A DNA stretch of 13,316 bases from an uncultured Clostridia bacterium (GTDB lineage: Bacteria > Bacillota > Clostridia > Oscillospirales > CAG-272). The translations under genes and the position numbers were made by a program. The stretch spans positions 1-13,316 of the forward strand of contig CAMGGT010000004.1 in assembly GCA_946055715.1 (NCBI GenBank). Direction: 5' to 3'. The first letter of the stretch is position 1, and each line of letters starts with the position of its first letter. The notes under the pieces are model-generated. The model saw only the letters and a list, made by a program, of their open reading frames with translations. It did not search any database and was not told the DNA's origin. Shown one piece after another: positions 1 to 5,788 of this stretch.

Positions 1-1704
1 AAGGGGTCAACCAAGATCGACGGCTCGGAAGAGCAGGCCTCTGCCGTGCGCAACATTACCTATGAGATCATCGAAAGCCAGGTAGACTCCACCATTCCCG
101 CCCCCAAGGTGGACTGCAAGCGATACAGCGAGCGGCGGGACCGCTGTGCCCGCTCGGTGGAGCGGCTGTGCGCGCAACTGAGAGACAGACTGCCCTTTGA
201 ACGGCTCAACGACATGGACGAGCGCTACACCTACATTCTGGGCGGCAGCGTGTGGCTGGTGGAATGGGATGCCCGCCAATGCGAGGGCAACGAGACCGGC
301 TCTGTGCGCGTCAGCTGCCTGTCTCCCCGCGACTTCTTCCCCCAGCCGAACATCTGGCAGGTGGAAGATATGGAGTATTGTTTTTTGCGGTTCACCACCA
401 CGCGGGAAGAGCTTTGCCGCCGCTGGCAGGCAGACCGCAGCCGCACCCACCTGGCGGAAGCCGAGGCGGAGGATGCCTGCCGACCGGATGACGACACCGT
501 GACCGTGGTGGTGTGCTACTATAAGGATGAGGCGGGAGATGTGTGCCGCTTTGTCTGGTCGGGAGAGCTGGTGCTGGAAGACGCGCCGCGCTATTTCTAC
601 CGCAAAAACGAACTCTGCCGCACCTGCGGGCGGCCGCGCGAAAGCTGCCGTTGTGAACACCCCGACTTTGCCATGGGCGAGCAGATGTGGGAATATCCCG
701 AAAAGGACATCCCGCTCTCCGACGGCCGCGTCATCCCCGCCCTGTCCCTTCTGCCGGGAGATATGGCCGACGGCAAAGAGGGGGCGGGCTGCGGCAGATT
801 TTGCCGCACGCGCCTGCCCTATTATGTGCCCAAAGAATTCCCCATCGTCATCCGCCGCAACACCTCCTGTGACAGGCAGTTGCTTGGGCAGTCTGACTGT
901 GAGTTCCTGCGCCCCATCCAACAGCAGATCAACAAGGTAGAAAGCCGCATCCTGCAAAAGCTGATGCGCTCTGCCATCACCCCCGTCATGCCGGAGGATG
1001 CCCAGATCACCCTCTCTAACCGCGTGTTCGGGCAGGTCATCAAACTGCGGCCGGGCGAGAGCGCCGCCGACTATGGCACGGTAGACACCACCCCCGACAT
1101 CTCCCGCGATATTGCCCAGGCAGAGCGGCTGTATGTGCATGCCAAGCGCCTCATCGGCATCTCGGATGCCTTTGTGGGTCTGGACAATGTGGAGATCTCG
1201 GGATACAGCCGCCAGCTGCAACTCAACCAGAGCGCCGGCCGTCTGGAGTCCAAACGGCGCATGAAATACAGCGCCTATGCCGATATCGACCGCCTGATCT
1301 TCATGTACTATCTCGCCTATGCCGACGAGCCGCGCTGTGTCACCTACAAGGACGAGACGGGGCGGGTGCAGAACGTGTCCTTCAACCGCTATGATTTCCT
1401 GGAGTATGACCCCGAACGCGGCGAATATGTCTATGACGACGGCTATCTCTTCTCGGTGGACCTCAACGGCACATTGGAGACCCAGCGCGACCTGATGTGG
1501 CAGAAGAACCTGGAGAACCTGCAGGCGGGCACCCTGGGCGACCCCACAGACCCCGCCACCCTGCTGCGCTACTGGCAGAGCCAGGAACGGGTACACTATC
1601 CCTTCGCGCGGGAGAATGTGGAATACTTCCGCCTGCAAACCAAGCAACCGACGGCAGAAACAGAAACAGAGCCGCCGACCCAAAAGGAGACACCCCATGT
1701 CTAA
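1..1704 (+). CDS. Phage portal protein (5' end cut by window edge)
   Basis: The portal forms the dodecameric ring at one capsid vertex through which DNA enters and leaves and on which the tail is built. The frame is open from base 1 (KGSTKIDGSEEQASAV...), so the GTG at 46 is probably internal and the true start lies off the left edge; 567 residues are visible. Portal hallmarks of Firmicutes phages are present: an N-terminal RNITYEIIESQVDSTIPAPK segment and a central core with FPIVIRRNTS, LLGQSDCEFLRPIQQQINK and a following helix ending near ITPVMPED. A cysteine cluster CxxC-x6-CxC (visible residues 206-218) looks like a small zinc ribbon inserted before the core. The C-terminal tail is a Thr/Glu/Pro-rich segment. 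The gene overlaps the next one by 8 nt (ATGTCTAA), which implies translational coupling. The identification rests on remembered family patterns and genomic position; no search was run. Confidence 0.88.
   Translation, partial: KGSTKIDGSEEQASAVRNITYEIIESQVDSTIPAPKVDCKRYSERRDRCARSVERLCAQLRDRLPFERLNDMDERYTYILGGSVWLVEWDARQCEGNETGSVRVSCLSPRDFFPQPNIWQVEDMEYCFLRFTTTREELCRRWQADRSRTHLAEAEAEDACRPDDDTVTVVVCYYKDEAGDVCRFVWSGELVLEDAPRYFYRKNELCRTCGRPRESCRCEHPDFAMGEQMWEYPEKDIPLSDGRVIPALSLLPGDMADGKEGAGCGRFCRTRLPYYVPKEFPIVIRRNTSCDRQLLGQSDCEFLRPIQQQINKVESRILQKLMRSAITPVMPEDAQITLSNRVFGQVIKLRPGESAADYGTVDTTPDISRDIAQAERLYVHAKRLIGISDAFVGLDNVEISGYSRQLQLNQSAGRLESKRRMKYSAYADIDRLIFMYYLAYADEPRCVTYKDETGRVQNVSFNRYDFLEYDPERGEYVYDDGYLFSVDLNGTLETQRDLMWQKNLENLQAGTLGDPTDPATLLRYWQSQERVHYPFARENVEYFRLQTKQPTAETETEPPTQKETPHV
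1682..1690 (+). promoter_or_regulatory. Ribosome-binding site fixing the start at 1697
   Basis: AAAAGGAGA sits 6 nt upstream of ATG 1697, inside the 3' end of the portal gene. It selects 1697 over the in-frame ATG at 1616, which has no comparable site and would lie deep inside the portal gene. Confidence 0.75.
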
Positions 1705-2353
1705 GACAAAAAGCATGGCCGCCTGGCTTTCTACCGAGCATCCCGAACTGGAAGATGCCCTGGGTGACGCCCTCAAAGCGGCCGACAGGCAGTATGCCGT
1801 CTCTCAACCCGGCTATGGCAAAAGCGGAGACGCCCTTGCCGGCGCGGGCCTGCTGGACAGCGGATATGCCGCCTATCTGGCCGGCATCGCCTATGCCACC
1901 CGCCAGAGCAGTCGGGCACAGGCACAGCGCGACCTGCGCCGGAAGGCCGCCGGCGGATATGCCTCGTATGTGAGCCAGAAGGAGAGCGAGCGGCAGTCTG
2001 CCCTGACGCAGGTGACGAACAAGCTGCTGCAAAACGGCATTACAAGTGAAGACGCCGCCTATACCCTTGCCCTGCAATACGGCCTTGGCCGCACGGATGC
2101 CCGCCGCACCGCCCAAAACATCAGCAAGATCAACGGCTCGGGCAGCGCACAGCTGCGCCGCACCGTGCTTGACAACATCATCTCTCTGGGCATGCGCGCA
2201 GAATACGGCAAGCAGTATGCCATGGTCTGCGGCCTGTCCGAAGAGGAGGCAGAGCGCGTGGCACAGGTGGCCGAAGCGTCCTATCTGGCAAAGAACCTTG
2301 GCTATTCTTCCTATGCGAACATGGCCGACTATTATGACCGCTATGGGCAATAA
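1697..2353 (+). CDS. Phage structural-operon protein of unknown function, 218 aa
   Basis: I cannot name this protein. It is mostly helical and Ala/Gln/Arg-rich, with no signal peptide or membrane segment. It carries three similar short motifs of the form GY-[AS]-[AS]-Y at residues 56-61 (GYAAYL), 87-92 (GYASYV) and 202-207 (GYSSYA), and a pre-motif GYGKSGDALAGAGLLDSGY. Similar proteins with GY..Y motifs after the portal are, as far as I recall, common in phages of gut Clostridia but uncharacterised. The position between portal and scaffold suggests a minor head, internal or ejection protein; this is inference only. The start at ATG 1697 is chosen for its ribosome-binding site and the 8-nt overlap with the portal stop. 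Confidence 0.82.
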   Translation: MSKTKSMAAWLSTEHPELEDALGDALKAADRQYAVSQPGYGKSGDALAGAGLLDSGYAAYLAGIAYATRQSSRAQAQRDLRRKAAGGYASYVSQKESERQSALTQVTNKLLQNGITSEDAAYTLALQYGLGRTDARRTAQNISKINGSGSAQLRRTVLDNIISLGMRAEYGKQYAMVCGLSEEEAERVAQVAEASYLAKNLGYSSYANMADYYDRYGQ

Positions 2354-2380
2354 CCATCCGTCAAGAGAAAGGAAAAGCAG

Positions 2381-2521
2381 ATGAAAAACAGAAAACCCCT
2401 CCCCGAAAACCCCTATGCGACCCTCCGCGGCGGCAAAATTGACGCCCCCAAGAACACCGCAAAAGAACAACCGAAGGGCACCACCCTGCGCTCGGAGCGC
2501 GACCTGCGCTGCAAGAAATAA
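2381..2521 (+). CDS. Conserved-looking 46-aa phage micro-protein
   Basis: A short ORF begins at ATG 2381 behind a GAGAAAGGA site at 2365-2373 and ends at TAA 2519-2521. The product is basic and probably unstructured: it opens MKNRKPLPENPYATLRGGKI and ends RSERDLRCKK, and is rich in Lys, Pro and Asn. I recall similar NPY...GGKI...P..DLR peptides between the portal and capsid genes of Firmicutes phages, but none with a known role. It fills an otherwise empty slot in a tightly packed operon and has a good ribosome-binding site, which makes it a likely real gene. A minor head or scaffold-associated role is only a guess from position. Confidence 0.7.
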   Translation: MKNRKPLPENPYATLRGGKIDAPKNTAKEQPKGTTLRSERDLRCKK

Positions 2522-2641
2522 CCTGCGCACGGCTCACGCGCTTTGCGCGGCCGCCCCAAAGGCATGACCCGGCGGACGGCCGCAACCCATGACCGCAAGC
2601 CATGCCCCGCACCACCACACAAAAAAGAAAGGAAGATCACC
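2522..2641 (+). other. 120-nt GC-rich gap with inverted repeats
   Basis: This is the longest non-coding gap in the window. It holds a perfect 5-bp stem (CGCGC 2537-2541, TTT loop, GCGCG 2545-2549) and, overlapping it, a 7-bp inverted repeat (GCGGCCG 2547-2553 with CGGCCGC 2577-2583). Only one of the two could form fully at a time. No U-tract follows, so this is not a typical intrinsic terminator. No clear -35/-10 pair is visible. The last 15 nt contain the ribosome-binding site of the next gene. Confidence 0.45.
2627..2635 (+). promoter_or_regulatory. Ribosome-binding site fixing the start at 2642
   Basis: GAAAGGAAG ends 6 nt before ATG 2642. It argues against using the in-frame TTG at 2543, which has no such site and would add a basic 33-residue extension unlike the acidic protein that follows. 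Confidence 0.7.
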
Positions 2642-3199
2642 ATGTCCGTATCGCCGCTTTCCGACCCTCATACAAACGAAACATCCGCCGTCCTGCCCGA
2701 CGGCGCAGATGTCCTCTCACCCAAACAAGACCCGCCCGCCGGGGCGGACATGCCCGACGGCCGGGCCGAGGCCTTCTCCCCCGCCGAAAACGGAGAGACA
2801 CCCGCCGTCTCCCCCACAGTTGCAGCGGACCCCCCCGCCTCTTCACAGGAGGCGGAAGCACCCCAAACGGACTATGCCGACCTTGCGGCGCAGGACATGG
2901 CGGCGCTTCGCCGCGCCTTTCCCGAATGTACGGACATGGAAGGGCTGTGGCAACTGGAACGCCCCCTGCGCTATGCGGAACTGCGGGATATGGGTCTTTC
3001 GCCCGAAGAGGCCTATCTGGCCACCACGCACCGACACCCCTCCTATGACAACCGCCGCCATCTGCAGTCTTCGGTGCCGCGCGCCGCGGCAGGCCCCACG
3101 GGCATGAGCGCCTCTGAAATGGCCGCCGCGCGGGAGCTGTTTGAGGGGCTGACGGATGCGGAACTGTCTGCCCTGTACCGCCGTGTTGCCCCGCGCTGA
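2642..3199 (+). CDS. Scaffold-like capsid assembly protein, 185 aa
   Basis: Probably an internal scaffold that guides coat-protein assembly and leaves the mature head. The first ~80 residues are acidic, Pro/Ala/Asp/Glu-rich and likely disordered. The C-terminal ~100 residues are helical, with a recognisable pattern: ALRRAFPE, ERPLRYAELRDMGLSPEEAYLATTHR, then DNRRHLQSSVPR and a terminal AARELFEGLTDAELSALYRR helix. An acidic disordered N-terminus plus a short helical C-terminus, two genes upstream of the major capsid gene, is the usual scaffold layout in Firmicutes phages. No protease motif is seen, and no separate protease gene is present in the window. The role is inferred from composition and position; an alternative is another minor head protein. 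Confidence 0.7.
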   Translation: MSVSPLSDPHTNETSAVLPDGADVLSPKQDPPAGADMPDGRAEAFSPAENGETPAVSPTVAADPPASSQEAEAPQTDYADLAAQDMAALRRAFPECTDMEGLWQLERPLRYAELRDMGLSPEEAYLATTHRHPSYDNRRHLQSSVPRAAAGPTGMSASEMAAARELFEGLTDAELSALYRRVAPR

Positions 3200-3223
3200 T
3201 CTGCCCCTTTTGCTTCCCCTGCG

Positions 3224-3244
3224 GGCGGGGACAACTGCCCCGCC
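3224..3244 (+). other. 7-bp perfect hairpin upstream of the capsid genes
   Basis: GGCGGGG (3224-3230) pairs perfectly with CCCCGCC (3238-3244) across a 7-nt loop, ACAACTG; a G-T pair can extend the stem by one. It lies 25 nt after the scaffold stop and 29 nt before the decoration gene start. No U-run follows (TCTGCCACC), so it is more likely an mRNA processing or stabilising element than a terminator. Confidence 0.5.
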
Positions 3245-3273
3245 TCTGCCACCAACAAAGAAAGGAACTATCT

Positions 3274-3744
3274 ATGTTTACGCTTCAAAAGATTGAATAC
3301 GGCCGCACCAACATCCCCGAACCCTGCCTGATGCCTGCCGCAAACGCACAGCAGGTCACGGTGGGCATGGCGCTGACCATGGATGCCTCCACCCACCTAC
3401 TCAAAAAGGCAACGGGCGACTGCACCGCCGAATATATCGCGCTGGAAGACAAGACCACCGCCTCTGCGGGCGAGAAGATCCTGTGCTACCGCGTGTTGCC
3501 CCAGATGATCTTTGAGGTACCGCTGGCTGCCTACAGCGCCTCTGCCCATGTGGTGGGCGCGCGCATTCAGTTGCATACAGACGGCCTGCGCCTCGGTTCT
3601 GCCGCGGCCAGCGGCATTGCCGCCACCACCTCCCTCTCCGGCTCTGTTTACACCACCACCGTCACGCAGAAGCTGGGTGCCGTCATCGTAGACACGCTGG
3701 GCGCCTCCGCCGCGGGCGACAAGGTGCTGGTGCGCCTCGCCTGA
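3274..3744 (+). CDS. Head decoration-like protein, 156 aa
   Basis: A small protein encoded just before the major capsid gene. It has the make-up of a capsid-surface decoration or stabilisation protein: few helices, many beta-forming stretches, and a recurrent VGMALTMDASTHLLKKATGD ... AEYIALEDKT ... ILCYRVLPQMIFEVPL pattern (residues ~30-85) typical of this position in Firmicutes phages. The second half is Ala/Thr/Ser/Gly-rich (GSAAASGIAATTSLSGS). The start at ATG 3274 has AAAGAAAGGA at 3257-3266. It is separated by 40 nt from the capsid gene, a gap that contains only that gene's ribosome-binding site. I cannot point to catalytic residues. The decoration role is inferred from size, fold type and synteny. 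Confidence 0.65.
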   Translation: MFTLQKIEYGRTNIPEPCLMPAANAQQVTVGMALTMDASTHLLKKATGDCTAEYIALEDKTTASAGEKILCYRVLPQMIFEVPLAAYSASAHVVGARIQLHTDGLRLGSAAASGIAATTSLSGSVYTTTVTQKLGAVIVDTLGASAAGDKVLVRLA

Positions 3745-3784
3745 CACAGAAATCACCAAGCAGTAAAGAAAGGAAAGCACATCT

Positions 3785-4825
3785 ATGGCAATTCTGTATT
3801 CCAAATCGAGCGGCCTGCATGACGCCGCCATCGGCCGTCTGGAAACCCCCATCAAGATGGTCATCGAACACGAAAGCGACCTTCTGACCAAGCAGGGCGG
3901 CATCCGCGACTGGCTGTTCAATGTGGAGAAATCCGGCCGCTTCGGCGAGACCATCGTGGGCGAAAACGAGTTCGGCGTCTTTCAGGCGGCCGAAGAGGGC
4001 GCCGGCGCGGACAACGACTATACCGAAGAGACCTACTCCAAGTTCATCGAACACATTCAGTTCATGAAGGAGTTTACCATCACCGCCCAGATGATGGAAG
4101 ACGCCAACTACGGTGTGGCGGCCGACGCCAAGCGCCGCGCCGAAAACTTCACCCGCGCCTACTACAAGACCCAGCACAAGATCTGCGAGTATGCGCTGGC
4201 CAACGGCACCTCCGTGTCGGGCAGCTTTGCCAAGGCCAAGCTGGACCTGTCTGCCCCCGACGGTCTGCCGCTGTTTTCAAACGCCCACAAATGGGGCGGC
4301 AAAAAGGAAAGCGGCACCCAGTCCAACTTCTACTATGCAAACGGCATTCTGGGCAGCACCTCCGCGTTTGAAGAAGCACTGGCCAAGCTCTCGGTGTTGC
4401 TGCGCAATGTCAAAGACGAAAACGGCGAGCCGCTTGGCTACACCGCCGACACCCTCATTCTCCCCGGCAACCGCCCCGCGGCGGAAGTCATTGCCAAAAA
4501 GGTCTGCGGGTCGGAAGGCGCGACCGGCAACGGCTACAACGACATCAACCTCCACTATGGCAACTGGAACATCGTGGTCATGCCCGGCTGGCAGACAAGC
4601 GACGACCGCTGTATGATCATGTCCTCCGAGGCCAACAAGAACCTGGGCGGCAACATGTTCTTCAACCGCGTGCCGCTGACGGTGAGCAACTGGGTAGACA
4701 ACCACACCGGCAACTACATCTGGGGCGGCCGCTGTCGCTTTGGCGTGGGCTTTGGCACCTACAAGCACATCATGCTGGCCGTGGACGCCTCCACCGCCGT
4801 CTCCGGCGCCACCGCCCTGTCGTAA
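3785..4825 (+). CDS. Major capsid protein (HK97 fold, Mu gpT-like pattern), 346 aa
   Basis: This is the shell subunit of the head. The length and sequence fit an HK97-fold coat protein: an N-arm (residues 1-35), a region with FMKEFTITAQMMEDANYGVA and a long helix RAENFTRAYYKTQHKICEYA (about 110-140), then the P-domain/A-domain pattern LFSNAHKWGG ... ALAKLSVLL ... GEPLGYTADTLILPGN (about 165-235), which resembles Mu gpT-type and related coat proteins. The end contains IVVMPGWQTSDDRCMIM and a short Thr/Ala/Ser tail. Unlike HK97 itself there is no ~100-residue delta domain to cleave, which fits a separate upstream scaffold. The start at ATG 3785 follows a strong AAAGAAAGGAAAG site at 3766-3778, as expected of the most abundant product. 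Confidence 0.88.
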   Translation: MAILYSKSSGLHDAAIGRLETPIKMVIEHESDLLTKQGGIRDWLFNVEKSGRFGETIVGENEFGVFQAAEEGAGADNDYTEETYSKFIEHIQFMKEFTITAQMMEDANYGVAADAKRRAENFTRAYYKTQHKICEYALANGTSVSGSFAKAKLDLSAPDGLPLFSNAHKWGGKKESGTQSNFYYANGILGSTSAFEEALAKLSVLLRNVKDENGEPLGYTADTLILPGNRPAAEVIAKKVCGSEGATGNGYNDINLHYGNWNIVVMPGWQTSDDRCMIMSSEANKNLGGNMFFNRVPLTVSNWVDNHTGNYIWGGRCRFGVGFGTYKHIMLAVDASTAVSGATALS

Positions 4826-4830
4826 GGAGG
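4824..4830 (+). promoter_or_regulatory. Strong Shine-Dalgarno that points to GTG 4838
   Basis: AAGGAGG overlaps the capsid stop codon TAA (4823-4825). It ends 1 nt before ATG 4832, too close for normal initiation, but 7 nt before the in-frame GTG at 4838, which is ideal. Translation of the adaptor probably begins at 4838. Confidence 0.65.
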
Positions 4831-4837
4831 GATGGCC

Positions 4838-5695
4838 GTGACGCTTTCGCAGTTGCGGGATGCCGTTGCCTTGCTGGGCTTTGAAAGCTCGCTGGACGCC
4901 CTGGACGAAAACGCCGCCCGGCATTTTCTCTTCTGTGCCGACCGTGCGCTGTGGGCGGTGGAACGCCTGCGCCCCCGCACCGCCCTGTATCACCTCTATC
5001 ACGACCCGCCCCGCAACCTGCTCTCGGGATACAATTTCCGCCACTGCGGCAAAACGGACCTGGTGCTTGAGGCGGAAGGGGCGGCGGCCTATACCTTTTG
5101 GGTCGCGGGCGAGGGGCGTGTGACGGTCTGCGACGGAGAGAGTGCCCACACCTTTTCGTTTGCCTGCCCGCAGGGGCGCAGGTATTGCGGTCTGCTCTCC
5201 GGCAAGAGTGTGCGGCTGACCTTCGGCGGCGACTATGACTATGCTGTCACGCAGGCCGCACTGTGGGACAGATGCACCTCCGGCAACGCCTCCGACATTC
5301 AACCCGGCACGCCCTATGCCACCTATTGCCTGGAAGAGCTGTGCGATGCCTTTCTGCGCTGTGACGACCCGCCTTTTGTCTGCCGGCCGGAGGGCGCGCG
5401 GGTGGAAGACGGCCGCCTGGTGCTGCTCCCCCGTGATACCCCCTGCGAGTGTGAGGTGCGCTATCGCCGCAAGCACACCCCCATCACCCCCGACACGCCG
5501 GATGACTTCGTCTTGGAAGCAGACGAGGACCTGTGCCAGCTGGTGCCCCTTTTGGTGGCGGCCTATCTGTGCCTGGACGATGCGCCCGACAAGGCCGAGT
5601 TTTACCTCAAGCTCTATGCCGAGCAGTATGCTCGCGTCAAGGCCGAGCCAAACCCCACGCCCCCGCCGGAGTGGCGCTCTTCCAACGGCTGGTGA
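4838..5695 (+). CDS. Head-tail adaptor / connector-like protein, 285 aa
   Basis: It probably binds below the portal and links head to tail. The C-terminal third carries the pattern I associate with adaptor-type proteins of Firmicutes phages: ECEVRYRRKHTPITPDTPDD, FVLEADEDLCQLVPLLVAAY and KAEFYLKLYAEQYARVKA, i.e. a beta hairpin followed by two helices near the end. The N-terminal 40 residues are helical (SQLRDAVALLGFESSLDALD), and the middle is a beta-rich domain (TDLVLEAEGAAAYTFWVAG ... SVRLTFGGDYDYAVTQAALW). The C-terminus is a Pro-rich tail. ATG 4832 is the alternative start, adding two residues. It is coupled to the capsid gene and lies directly before the tail genes. Confidence 0.65.
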   Translation: MTLSQLRDAVALLGFESSLDALDENAARHFLFCADRALWAVERLRPRTALYHLYHDPPRNLLSGYNFRHCGKTDLVLEAEGAAAYTFWVAGEGRVTVCDGESAHTFSFACPQGRRYCGLLSGKSVRLTFGGDYDYAVTQAALWDRCTSGNASDIQPGTPYATYCLEELCDAFLRCDDPPFVCRPEGARVEDGRLVLLPRDTPCECEVRYRRKHTPITPDTPDDFVLEADEDLCQLVPLLVAAYLCLDDAPDKAEFYLKLYAEQYARVKAEPNPTPPPEWRSSNGW

Positions 5696-5699
5696 CCCC

Positions 5700-5753
5700 C
5701 TGCCCACCGCGGGCAGAAAAAAGAACCTCCCTCGCGGCGTAATGCCGCGGGGG
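5700..5753 (+). other. Two tandem hairpins at the head/tail gene boundary
   Basis: The 93-nt gap after the adaptor holds two stems. The first is CTGCCC (5700-5705) with GGGCAG (5711-5716), 6 bp, 5-nt loop, followed by A6. The second is CCCTCGCGGC (5729-5738) with GCCGCGGGGG (5744-5753), 10 bp with one T-G pair and a 5-nt GTAAT loop. The nearest T-run (5768-5772) lies 14 nt past the second stem, so neither is a canonical terminator on the + strand. They could be RNase processing or stabilising hairpins, or an attenuator separating head and tail expression. Confidence 0.5.
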
Positions 5754-5788
5754 TCAGACAACGACTCTTTTTCGGAAAGGATGGCTAT

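Noticed and set aside
46..48. GTG as the start of the portal protein
   Set aside because: The frame stays open to base 1 and the upstream residues read like portal sequence, so the gene more likely begins outside the window.
7..1776. 589-codon minus-strand frame opposite the portal gene
   Set aside because: Antisense shadow of a well-supported portal gene, with no family pattern and no start signal.
2543..2641. Upstream extension of the scaffold-like gene from TTG 2543
   Set aside because: There is no ribosome-binding site before 2543, and the extension would translate through the good GAAAGGAAG site that serves ATG 2642.
5700..5772. Intrinsic terminator between head and tail genes
   Set aside because: The strongest stem is 14 nt away from the only T-run, and the first stem is followed by A residues, not T. 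The tail genes also need read-through.
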